From Eutreptiella sp. 'Long Island Sound 2002' (lineage: Eukaryota > Euglenozoa > Euglenophyceae > Eutreptiales > Eutreptiaceae), in NCBI GenBank assembly GCA_964036045.1, contig OZ038381.1:152042352-152106351 (forward strand): a DNA stretch of 64,000 nucleotides. Direction: 5' to 3'. The notes under the pieces were generated by a model. That model did not search any database. It saw only the letters and a program-made list of their open reading frames with translations, and had not been told where the DNA came from. The translations under genes were made by a program, and so were the position numbers. Of this stretch, positions 44,541-56,706 are shown in pieces (positions within the stretch are counted from its first letter, which is position 1; every line of letters begins with the position of its first letter).

Positions 44541-47500
44541 ATTTTGGGGGGTGTAGACACCCCAAACATTTGACGGATGTATGTCCGTCAAATGTTTTGG
44601 GGGTGTAGACCCCCCAGACAATTGACGCATGGGCATGCGTCAAATATTTGACGGACATGCATCCGTCAAATATTTAGGGGGTGTAGACACCCCAAATATT
44701 TGACGGATGTATGTCCGTCAAATATTTTGGGGGTGTAGACCCCCCAGACAACCGACGCATGGGCATGCCTCAAATATTTGACGGACATGCATGCGTCAGA
44801 TTTTTAGGGGGTGTAGACCCCCCGGACAACTGACGCATGGGCATGCCTCAAATATTTGACGGATATGCATCCGTCAAATATTTCGGGGGTGTAGACCCCC
44901 CAAATATTTGACGGATGTATGTCCGTCAAATATTTTGGGGGTGTAGACCCCCCAGACAACTGACGCATGGGCATGCCTCAAATATTTGACGGACATGCAT
45001 CCGTCAAATATTTGGGGGGTGTAGACCCCCCAAATATTTGACGGATGTATGTCCGTCAAATGTTTTGGGGGTGTAGACCCCCCAGACAATTGACGCACGG
45101 GCATGCGTCAAATATTTGACCGACATGCATCCGTCAAATATTGAGGGGGTGTAGACCCCCCAAATATTTGACGGATGTATGTCCGTCAAATATTTTGGGG
45201 GTGTAGACCCCCCAGACAACCGACGCATGGGCATGCCTCAAATATTTGACGGACATGCATGCGTCAGATTTTTAGGGGGTGTAGACCCCCCGGACAACTG
45301 ACGCATGGGCATGCCTCAAATATTTGACGGATATGCATCCGTCAAATATTTCGGGGGTGTAGACCCCCCAAATATTTGACGGATGTATGTCCGTCAAATA
45401 TTTTGGGGGTGTAGACCCCCCAGACAACTAACGCATGGGCATGCCTCAAATATTTGACGGACATGCATCCGTCAAATATTTAGGGGGTGTAGACCCCCCA
45501 AATATTTGACGGATGTATGTCCGTCAAATGTTTTGGGGGTGTAGACCCCCCAAACAATTGACGCATGGGCATGCATCAAATATTTGACGGACATGCATCC
45601 GTCAAATATTTAGGGGGTGTAGACCCCCCAAATATTTGACAGATGTATGTCCGTCAAATATTTTGGGGGTGTAGACCCCCCAGACAATTGACGGATGGGC
45701 AGGCGTCAAATATTTGACGGACATGCATCCGTCAAATATTCAGGGGGTGTAGACCCCCCAAATATTTGACGGATGTATGTCCATCAAATATTTTGGGGGT
45801 GTAGACCCCCCAGACAACTGACGCATGGGCATGCGTCGAATATTTGACGGACATGCATCCGTCAAATATTTGGGGGGTGTAGACCCCCGAAATATTTGAC
45901 GGATGCATGTCCGTCATATATTTTGGGGGTGTAGACCCCCCAAATGTTTGACGGATGTATGTCCGTCAAATATTTTGGGGGTGTAGACCCCCCACATAAC
46001 TGAAGCATGGGCATGCGTCGAATATTTGACGGACATGCATCCGTCAAATGTTTAGGGGGTGTAGACCCCCCCCCCCTGTTTGACGGATGTATGTCCGTCA
46101 AATATTTAGGGGGTGTGGACCCCCGAAACATTTGACGGATGTATGTCCGTCAAATATTTTGGAGGCGTAGACCCCCCAGACAACTGATGCATGGGCATGC
46201 CTCAAATATTTGACGGACATGCATCCGTCAAATGTTTAGGGGGTGTAGACCCCCCAAAATTTTGACGGACATGCATCCGTCAAATATTTTGGGGTGTAGA
46301 CCCCCCAGACAACTGACGCATGGGCATGCGTCAAATATTTGACGGACATGCATCCGTCAAATATTTAGGGGGTGTAGACCCCCCAAATATTTGACGGATG
46401 TATGTCCGTCAAATATTTTGGGGGTTTTAGAGCCCCCAAATATTTGACGGATGTATGTCCGTCAAATATTTAGAGGGTCTACACCCGCCAGATAACTGAC
46501 ACATGGGCATGCGTTAAATATTTGACGGACATGCATCCGTCAAATATTTTGGGGGTGTGGAGCCCCCAAATATTTGACGGATGTATGTCCGTCAAATATT
46601 TAGGGGGTGTAGACCCCCCAAATATTTGACGGACATGCATCCGTCAAATATTTTGGAGGTGTAGACCCCCCAGACAACTGACGCATGGACATGCGTCAAA
46701 TATTTGACGGACATGCATCCGTCAAATATTTTGGGGGTGTAGACCCCCCAAATATTTGACGGATGTATGTCCGTCAAATATTTTGGGGGTGTAGACCCCC
46801 CAGACAACTGACGCATGGGCATGCGTCAAATATTTGACGGACATGCATCTGTCAAATTTTTAGAGGTCGTAAACCCCCCAAGTATTTGACGGATGTATGT
46901 CCGTCAAATATTTTGGGGGTGTAGACCCCCCAGATAACTGACGCATGGGCATGCGTCAAATATTTGACGGACATGCATCCGTCAAATATTTCGGGGGTGT
47001 AGACCCCCCAAAATTTTGACGGACATGCATCCGTCAAATATTTTGGGGGTGTAGACCCCCCAGACAACTGACGCATGGGCATGCGTCAAATATTTGACGG
47101 ACATGCATCCGTCAAATATTTAGGGGGTGTAGAGCCCCCAAATATTTGACGGATGTATGTCCATCAAATATTTTGGGGGTGTAGACCCCCCAGACAACTG
47201 ACGCATGGGCATGCGTTAAATATTTGACGGACATGCATCCGTCAAATATTTTGGGGGTGTAGACCCCCCAGACAACTGACGCATGGGCATGCGTCAAATA
47301 TTTGACGGACATGCATCCGTCAAATATTTTGGGGGTGTAGACGCCCCAAATATTTGACGGATGTATGTCCGTCAAATATTTTGGGGGTGTAGACCCCCCA
47401 GACAACTGACGCATGGGCATGCGTCAAATATTTGACGGACATACATCCGTCAAATATTTTGGGGGTGTAGACCCCCCAAATATTTGACGGATGTATGTCC

Positions 47501-50500
47501 GTCAAATATTTTGGGGGTGTAGACCCCCCAGACAACTGACACATGGGCATGCGTCAAATATTTGACGGACATGCATCCGTCAAATATTTAGGGGGTGTAG
47601 ACCCCCCAAATATTTGACGGATGTATGTCCATCAAATATTTTGGGGGTTTTAGACCCCCCAAATATTTGACGGATGTATGTCCGTCAAATATTTAGAGGG
47701 TCTACACCCCCCAGATAACTGACACATGGGCATGCGTTAAATATTTGACGGGCATGCATCCGTCAAATATTTTGGGGGTGTAGAGCCCCCAAATATTTGA
47801 CGGATGTATGTCCGTCAAATATTTAGGGGGTGTAGACCCCCCAAATATTTGACGGACATGCATCCGTCAAATATTTTGGAGGTGTAGACCCCCCAGACAA
47901 CTGACGCATGAACATGCGTCAAATATTTGACGGACATGCATCCGTCAAATATTTTGGGGGTGTAGACCCCCCAAATATTTGACGGATGTATGTCCGTCAA
48001 ATATTTTGGGGGTGTAGACCCCCCAGACAACTGACGCATGGGCATGCGTCAAATATTTGACGGACATGCATCTGTCAAATTTTTAGACGTCGTAAACCCC
48101 CCAAATATTTGACGGATGTATGTCCGTCAAATATTTTGGCAGTGTAGACCCCCCAGATAAATGACGCATGGGCATGCGTCAAATATTTGACGGACATGCA
48201 TCCGTCAAATATTTAGGGGGTGTAGACCCCCCAAAATTTTGACGGACATGCATCCGTCAAATATTTTGGGGGCGTAGACCCCCCAGACAACTGACGCATG
48301 GGCATGCGTCAAATATTTGACGGACATGCATCCGTCAAATATTTGGGGGGTGTAGAGCCCCCAAATATTTGACGGATGTATGTCCGTCAAATATTTTGGG
48401 GGTGTAGACCCCCCAGACAACTGATGCATGGGCATGCGTTAAATATTTGACGGACACGCATCCGTCAAATATTTTGGGGGTGTAGACCCCCCAGACAACT
48501 GACGCATGGGCATGCGTCAAATATTTGACGGACATGCATCCGTCAAATATTTTGGGGGTGTAGACCCCCCAAATATTTGACGGATGTATGTCCGTCAAAT
48601 ATTTTGGGGGTGTAGACCCCCCAGACAACTGACGCATGGGCATGCGTCAAATATTCGACGGACATACATCCGTCAAATATTTTGGGGGTGTGGACCCCCC
48701 AAATATTTGACGGGTGTATGTCCGTCAAATATTTTGGGGGTGTAGACCCCCCAGATAACTGACGCATGGGCATGCGTCAAATATTTGACGGACATGCATC
48801 CGTCAAATATTTAGGGGGTGTAGACCCCCCAAATATTTGACGGACATATATCCGTCAAATATTTTGGGGTCGTAGACCCCCCAGACAACTGACGCGTGGG
48901 CACGCGTCAAATATTTGACGGACATGCATCCGTCAAATGTTTCGGGGGTGTAGACCCCCGAAATATTTGACGGATGTATGTCCGCCAAACATTTTGGGGG
49001 TGTAGACCCCCCAGACAACTGACGCATGGGCATGCGTTAAATATTTGACGGACATGCATCCGTCAAATATTTTGGGGGTGTAGACCCCCCAAACAACTGA
49101 CGCATGGGCATGCGTCAAATATTTGACGGACATGCATCGGTCAAATATTTTGGGGGTGTAGACCCCCCAAATATTTGACGGATGTATGTCCGTCAAATAT
49201 TTTGGGGGTGTAGACCCCCCAGACAATTGACGCATGGGCATGCGTCAAATATTTGACGGACATGCAACCGTCAAATATTTAGGGGGTGTAGACCCCCCAA
49301 ATATTTGACGGATGTATGTCCGTCAAATATTTTGGGGGTGTAGACCCCCCAGACAACTGACGCATGGGCATGCGTCAAATATTTGACGGACATGCATCCG
49401 TCAAATATTTGGGGGGTGTAGACCCCCCAAATATTTGACGGATGTATGTCCGTCAAATATTTTGGGGGTGTAGACCCCCTAGATAACAAACGCATGGGCA
49501 TGCGTCAAATATTTGACGGACATGCATCTGTCGAATATTTAGGGGGTGTAGACCCCCCAAAATTTTGACGGACATGCATCCGTCAAATATTTTGGGGGTG
49601 TAGACCCCCCAGACAACTGACGCATGGGCATGCGTCAAATATTTGACGGACATGCATCCGTCAAATATTTAGGGGGTGTAGAGCCCCTAAATATTTGACG
49701 GATGTATGTCCGTCAAATATTTCGGGGGTGTAGACCCCCCAGACAACTGACGCATGGGCATGCGTTAAATATTTGACGGACATGCATCCGTCAAATATTT
49801 TGGGGGTGTAGACCGCCCAGACAATTGACGCATGGGCATGCGTCAAATATTTGACGAACATGCATCCGTCAAATATTTTGGGGGTGTAGACCTCCCAAAT
49901 ATTTGACGGATGTATGTCCCTCAAATATTTTGGGGGTGTAGACCCCGCAGACAACTGACGCATGGGCATGCGTCAAATATTTGACGGACATGCATCTGTC
50001 AAATTTTTAGAGGTCGTAAACCCCCCAAATATTTGACGGATGTATGTCCGTCAAATATTTTGGGGGTGTAGACCCCCCAAGATAACTGACGCATGGGCAT
50101 GCGTCAAATATTTGACGGACATGCATCCGTCAAATATTTAGGGGGTGTAGACCCCCCAAAATTTTGACGGACATGCATCCGTCAAATATTTTGGGGGTGT
50201 AGACCCCCCAGACAACTGACGCATGGGCATGCGTCAAATATTTGACGGACATGCATCCGTCAAATATTTAGGGGGTGTAGAGCCCCCAAATATTTGACGG
50301 ATGTATGTCCGTCAAATATTTTGGGGGTGTAGGCCCCCCAGACAACTGACGCATGGGCATGCGTTAAATATTTGACGTACATGCATCCGTCAAATATTTT
50401 GGGGGTGTAGACCCCCCAGACAACTGACGCATGGGCATGCGTCAAATATTTGACGGACATGCATCCGTCAAATATTTTGGGGGTGTAGACCCCCCAGACA

Positions 50501-53500
50501 ACTGACGCATGGGCATGCGTCAAACATTTGACGGACATACATCCGTCAAATATTTTGGGGGTGTAGACCCCCCAAATATTTGACGGATGTATGTCCGTCA
50601 AATATTTTGGGGGTGTAGACCCCCCAGACAACTGGCACATGGGCATGCGTCAAATATTTGACGGACATGCATCCGTCAAATATTTAGGGGGTGTAGACCC
50701 CCCAAATATTTGACGGATGTATGTCCGTCAAATATTTTGGGGGTGTAGACCCCCCAGATAACTGACACATGGGCATGCGTCAAATATTTGACGGACATGC
50801 ATCCGTCAAATATTTAGGGGGTGTAGAGCCCCCAAATATTTGACGGATGTATGTCCGTCAAATATTTTGGGGGTGTAGGCCCCCCAGACAACTGACGCAT
50901 GGGCATGCGTTAAATATTTGACGTACATGCATCCGTCAAATATTTTTGGGGTGTAGACCCCCCAGACAACTGACGCATGGGCATGCGTCAAATATTTGAC
51001 AGACATGCATCCGTGAAATATTTTGGGGGTGTAGACCCCCCAGACAACTGACGCATGGGCATGCGTCAAACATTTGACGGACATACATCCGTCAAATATT
51101 TTGGGGGTGTAGACCCCCCAAATATTTGACGGATGTATGTCCGTCAAATATTTTGGGGGTGTAGACCCCCCAGACAACTGGCACATGGGCATGCGTCAAA
51201 TATTTGACGGACATGCATCCGTCAAATATTTAGGGGGTGTAGACCCCCCAAATATTTGACGGATGTATGTCCGTCAAATATTTTGGGGGTGTAGACCCCC
51301 CAGACAACTGACGCATGGGCATGCGTCAAACATTTGACGGACATACATCCGTCAAATATTTTGGGGGTGTAGACCCCCCAAATATTTGACGGATGTATGT
51401 CCGTCAAATATTTTGGGGGTGTAGACCCCCCAGACAACTGGCACATGGGCATGCGTCAAATATTTGACGGACATGCATCCGTCAAATATTTAGGGGGTGT
51501 AGACCCCCCAAATATTTGACGGATGTATGTCCGTCAAATATTTTGGGGGTGTAGACCCCCCAGATAACTGACACATGGGCATGCGTCAAATATTTGACGG
51601 ACATGCATCCGTCAAATATTTAGGGGGTGTAGACCCCCCAAAATTTTGACGGACATGCATCCGTCAAACATTTTGGGGGTGTAGACCCCCCAGACAACTG
51701 ACGCGTGGGCACGCGTCAAATATTTGACGGACATGCATCCGTCAAATGTTTCGGGGGTGTAGACCCCCGAAATATTTGACGGATGCATGTCCGTCATATA
51801 TTTTGGGGGTGTAGACCCCCCAAATATTTGACGGATGTATGTCCGTCAAACATTTTGGGGGTGTAGACCCCCCAGACAACTGACGCATGGGCATGCGTTA
51901 AATATTTGACGGACATGCATCCGTCAAATATTTTGGGGGTGTAGACCCCCCAAACAACTGACGCATGGGCATGCGTCAAATATTTGACGGACATGCATCC
52001 GTCAAATATTTTGGGGGTGTAGACCCCCCAAATATTTGACGGATGTATGTCCGTCAAATATTTTGGGGGTGTAGACCCCCCCGACAATTGACGCATGGGC
52101 ATGCGTCAAATATTTGACGGACATGCAACCGTCAAATATTTAGGGGGTGTAGACCCCCCAAATATTTGACGGATGTATGGCCGTCAAATATTTTGGGGGT
52201 GTAGACCCCCCAGACAACTGACGCATGGGCATGCGTCAAATATTTGACGGACATGCATCCGTCAAATATTTTGGGGGTGTAGACCCCCCAAATAATTGAC
52301 GGATGTATGTCCGTCAAATATTTTAGGAGTGTAGACCCCCCAGTCAACTGACACATGGGCATGCGTCAAATATTTGACGGACATGCATCCGTCAAATATT
52401 TAGGGGGTGTAGACCCCCCAAATATTTGACGGATGTATGTCCGTCAAATATTTTGGGGGTGTAGACCCCCCAGACAACAAACACATGGGCATGCGTCAAA
52501 TATTTGACGGACATGCATCCGTCGAATATTTAGGGGGTGTAGACCCCCCAAAATTTTGACGGACATGCATCCGTCAAAAATTTTGGGGCTGTAGACCCCC
52601 CAGACAACTGACGCATGGGCATGCGTCAAATATTTGACGGACATGCATCCGTCAAATATTTAGGGGGTGTAGAGCCCCTAAATATTTGACGGATGTATGT
52701 CCGTCAAATATTTTGGGGGTGTAGACCCCCCAGACAACTGACGCATGGGCATGCGTTAAATATTTGACGGACATGCATCCGTCAAATATTTTGGGGGTGT
52801 AGACCCCCCAGACAACAAACGCATGGGCATGCGTCAAATATTTGACGGACATGCATCCGTCAAATATTTTGGGGGTGTAGACCCCCCAAATATTTGACAA
52901 ATGTATGTCCGTCAAATATTTTGGGGGTGTAGACCCCCCAGATAACTGACGCATGGGCATGCGTCAAATATTTGACGGACATGCATCCGTCAAATATTTA
53001 GGGGGTGTAGACCCCCAAAATTTTGACGGACATGCATCCGTCAAATATTTTGGGGGTGTAGACCCCCCAGACAGCTGACGCGTGGGCACGCGTCAAATAT
53101 TTGACGGACATGCATCCGTCAAATGTTTTGGGGGTGTAGACCCCCGAAATATTTGACGGATGCATGTCCGTCATATATTTTGGGGGTGTAGACCCCCCAA
53201 ATATTTGACGGATGTATGTCCGTCAAACATTTTGGGGGTGTGGACCCCCAGACAACTGACGCATGGGCATGCGTTAAATATTTGACGGACATGCATCCGT
53301 CAAATATTTTGGGGGTGTAGACCCCCCAGACAACTGACGCATGGGCATGCGTCAAATATTTGGCTGACATGCATCCGTCAAATATTTTGGGGGTGTAGAC
53401 CCCCCAAATATTTGACGGATGTATGTCCGTCAAATATTTTGGGGGTGTAGACCCCCCAGACAACTGACGCATGGGCATGCGTCAAATATTTGACGGACAT

Positions 53501-55047
53501 GCATCCGTCAAATATTTAGGGGGTGTAGACCCCCCAAAATTTTGACGGACATGCATCCGTCAAATATTTTGGGGGTGTAGACCCCCCAGACAACTGACGC
53601 GTGGGCACGCGTCAAATATTTGACGGACATGCATCCGTCAAATGTTTTTGGGGGTGTAGACCCCCGAAATATTTGACGGATGCATGTCCGTCATATATTT
53701 TGGGGGTGTAGACCCCCCAAATATTTGACGGATGTATGTCCGTCAAACATTTTGGGGGTGTAGACCCCCCAAATGACCGACACATGGGCATGCGTCAAAT
53801 AGTTGACGGACATGCATCCGTCAAATATTTAGGGGGTGTAGACCGCCAAAATTTTTGACGGACATGCATCCGTCAAATATTTTGGGGGTGTAGACCCCCC
53901 AGACAACTGACGCATGGGCATGCGTCAAATGTTTGACGGACATGCATCCGTCAAATATCTAGGGGGTGTAGACCACCCAAATATTAGACGGATGTATGTC
54001 CGTCGAATATTTTGGGGGTGTAGACCCCCCAAATATTAGACGGATGTATGTCCGTCAAACATTTTGGGGGTGTAGACCCCCCAAATGACTGACACATGGG
54101 CATGCGTCAAATAGTTGACGGACATGCATCCGTCAAATATTTAGGGGGTGTAGACCGCCAAAATTTTTGACGGACATGCATCCGTCAAATATTTTGGGGG
54201 TGTAGACCCCCCAGACAACTGACGCATGGGCATGCGTCAAATGTTTGACGGACATGCATCCGTCAAATATCTAGGGGGTGTAGACCACCCAAATATTAGA
54301 CGGATGTATGTCCGTCGAATATTTTGGGGGTGTAGACCCCCCAAATATTAGACGGATGTATGTCCGTCAAATATTTTGGGGGTGTAGACCCCCAATTATT
54401 TGACGGATGTATGTCCGTCAAATATTTAGGGGGTCTACACCCCCCAGATAACTGACGCATGGGCATGCGTCAAATATTTGACAGACATGCATCCGTCAAA
54501 TATTTTGGGGGTGTAGACCCCCCGAATATTTGACGGATGTATGTCCGTCAAATATTTAGGGGAGGAGACCCCCCAAATATTTGACGGACATGCATCCGTC
54601 CAATATTTTAGGGGTGTAGACCCCCCACACAACTGACGCATGGGCATGGGTCACATATTTGACGGACAGGCATCCGTCAAAGATTTTGGGGGTGTAGACC
54701 CCCCAAATATTTGACGGATGTATGTCCGTCAAATATTTCGGGGGTGTAGGGCCCCCAAATATTTGACGGATGTATGTCCGTCAAATATTTTGGGGGTGTA
54801 GACGCCCCACATAACTGACGCATCGGCATGCGTCAAATATTTGACGGACATGCATCCGTCAAATATTTTGGGGATGTAGACCCCCAAAATATTTGACGGA
54901 TGTATGTCCGTCAAATATTTTGGGGGCGTAGACCCCCCAGACAACTGACGCATGGGCATGCGTCAAATATTTGACGGACATGCATCCGTCAAATATTTAG
55001 GGGGTGTAGACCCCCCAAATATTTGACGGATGCATGTCCGTCAAATT
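44541..55047. repeat. 130-bp hairpin-module satellite, left array
   Basis: About 80 copies. The 130-bp unit is 78 + 52 bp, or five 26-bp modules. Each module is a 17-18 bp inverted repeat plus an 8-9 bp spacer, most often AAATATTT. The stems are GGGGGTGTAGACCCCCC (twice), GACGCATGGGCATGCGTC, GACGGACATGCATCCGTC and GACGGATGTATGTCCGTC. Some units lack or repeat a 52- or 78-bp block. Minus-strand frames of 76, 102 or 128 codons are by-products. Confidence 0.95.
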
Positions 55048-55197
55048 TTTTTTTGATCAAAAAGGCCAGTTCATAAGTGCCAGGGGCCACCGTGGACCAA
55101 GTTCGAAGTAAGATACAGATTTCGGCGAAGCCAGGGTATGCATACGGGCTGCAGCTCGTGACTGTGCCCCCATGGTTTCCCATTGAGGTTGGTGTAG

Positions 55198-56706
55198 TCA
55201 TGTCATTGGTACTTCCCACTCGTTTGGGTCCCAGTGCGTTTTGTGGCGTTTCGGTAGCGGTTGTAACGGGACTTCCCACAAGGTGGGGTCCCAGTGCTCC
55301 CGCGGCCGCTTCCGTATCAGGTATATTGTCTGTCGGGCTGGTCGGGTTGTTTGCCAGTATTGTGTTGCCTTGTGTTTGCAGGCGTCTTGGTAGTACTGTG
55401 CCATGGCAGTCAGGTGTGTCTGCTGCTGCCACATGTAGGTCGCTTGTTGATGGTGCAGGTCAAGTAGCTTGTCAGTGCCTGCGCTCAGCCTCCAGTATCG
55501 GTCGTTGACCATCATTAGCAGTTTTGCGTCAGCGTACCACATCCTTGTGTCGTCCTTCGCTTGTTCGTACCATTGCCTACGTATTTGGTATAGGTGTGCA
55601 TGTGTGTCGTGCAGTCGTTGTGCTTGTCTCTGTTGGTCGACTAGTTTTATGACAAGCCTGTGGTAGTCTGTTTTAGCCGTCAGTGCGTTGGTGTAGCCCA
55701 TGTGTAGGGTGTGCAGGTGTTGTCTCGCCACCGCCTCCATATGTGCTTTGTGGTATATGTCCCGTGCTTGCTGAGCGTGTTCATTTGCCAACCTGTCTGT
55801 GGTCGTCTTGTACTGTTCCCACCGCTGTGTGTCAACGTTGAGGCGCTGACGTTTCTTTATGTGGTCGTCTTCCCCTGTGTTAGTTGCTCGTGCGACGAAC
55901 CATGCCACTGCCTCACTATCGCCCGCGTTGCGTGCATCTTGTAACCATTGGCCGGGATCGATTGGGTCAGCCGTTGCGACCTCGGCCTTACGTTTGCGTT
56001 TCGCGCCGCACCACGTGGGCGCCCCGACGTGGTTCCGTAGGTTTCGGTGCGTTTCTCGCGGCGGAAGTGCCTGTGCCATGTATTTGGTGAGCCACAGGGG
56101 CGACGGTGGTTGTTGTGGTGTTGGGTCGGCGTACTTCCGTCTTAGTGTTTGGACGGACTGTATCATGCGAAACTGGAACAGGCCCACCTCCGTTCGCAGT
56201 TTGTGTCGTTCCGCAGTGGGTATGGCGTCGACGAGGGATAGTGGTATGAGCGGCCTGACACAGAGCCATAGTTCTTGGTTGTCCGCCGCTTGCAGCCATT
56301 GGTGCGTGTATGGGGCCCAATCAGTCCAGCTCTTGCGCCACAGGTCCCCGAAGTCGCTCCAGGCAGGACAGTAAGCCAGTTTTGACTGTACCGATGCTCC
56401 GTGTTGGTGGCCACACTGGGAGCAGAGGCGGGGTGTCCGTTCCCAGGGGGCGCCCATTCCCCACCAACGCACTTGCCCCCACAGCCAGGGTGTCCACGCG
56501 TTCCGTCTGTAGTGCTTCATGGGGAGCCAGCTCACCCAGTGTATGTCTAGTGTTTGTTTTTGTCTACGCACTTGCATGATCCATGCCTTGGCAGGCGTGG
56601 GCATGATCTGTCCTGTGATGACAATATCATGGAGTTGTGGTTGTTGGGAATCCATGGGCAGGTTGTCGCCCATATTGGCGAGGACGTCACAGTGGTTGTT
56701 CCCCAT
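55198..56706 (-). CDS. LINE A1 RNase H end, zinc segment and C-terminal region
   Basis: 502 codons. It opens GNNHCDVLANMG, the last RNase H motif with its Asp, so it is the continuation of the upstream frame and not a separate protein. Next come WVSWLPMKH, CSQCGHQHGASVQSKLAYCP (CxxC...C), a basic GAKRKRKAEV stretch, and a long Gln/His/Trp-rich helical region. Near the end a PREHWDPTLWEVP repeat occurs twice (second form HKTHWDPNEWEVP). In A2 the same join lies in one frame. It stops at TGA 55198. Confidence 0.8.
   Translation of the reverse strand: MGNNHCDVLANMGDNLPMDSQQPQLHDIVITGQIMPTPAKAWIMQVRRQKQTLDIHWVSWLPMKHYRRNAWTPWLWGQVRWWGMGAPWERTPRLCSQCGHQHGASVQSKLAYCPAWSDFGDLWRKSWTDWAPYTHQWLQAADNQELWLCVRPLIPLSLVDAIPTAERHKLRTEVGLFQFRMIQSVQTLRRKYADPTPQQPPSPLWLTKYMAQALPPRETHRNLRNHVGAPTWCGAKRKRKAEVATADPIDPGQWLQDARNAGDSEAVAWFVARATNTGEDDHIKKRQRLNVDTQRWEQYKTTTDRLANEHAQQARDIYHKAHMEAVARQHLHTLHMGYTNALTAKTDYHRLVIKLVDQQRQAQRLHDTHAHLYQIRRQWYEQAKDDTRMWYADAKLLMMVNDRYWRLSAGTDKLLDLHHQQATYMWQQQTHLTAMAQYYQDACKHKATQYWQTTRPARQTIYLIRKRPREHWDPTLWEVPLQPLPKRHKTHWDPNEWEVPMT

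Noticed and set aside
40711-44658. Open frames of 487-893 codons on the minus strand encoding GAYGGLWGPM repeats
   Set aside because: The 10-bp unit has no stop on that strand and gives the same peptide in all three frames. Open length is a by-product of the repeat, not evidence of a gene.
44541-55047. CRISPR-like array of palindromic repeats
   Set aside because: There are no unique spacers; the intervals are themselves repeats. The context is eukaryotic and no cas-like gene is present.
55198-56706. A separate second gene downstream of the LINE A1 RT
   Set aside because: It begins with the last RNase H motif and is a one-base frameshifted continuation; A2 has the same region in one frame.
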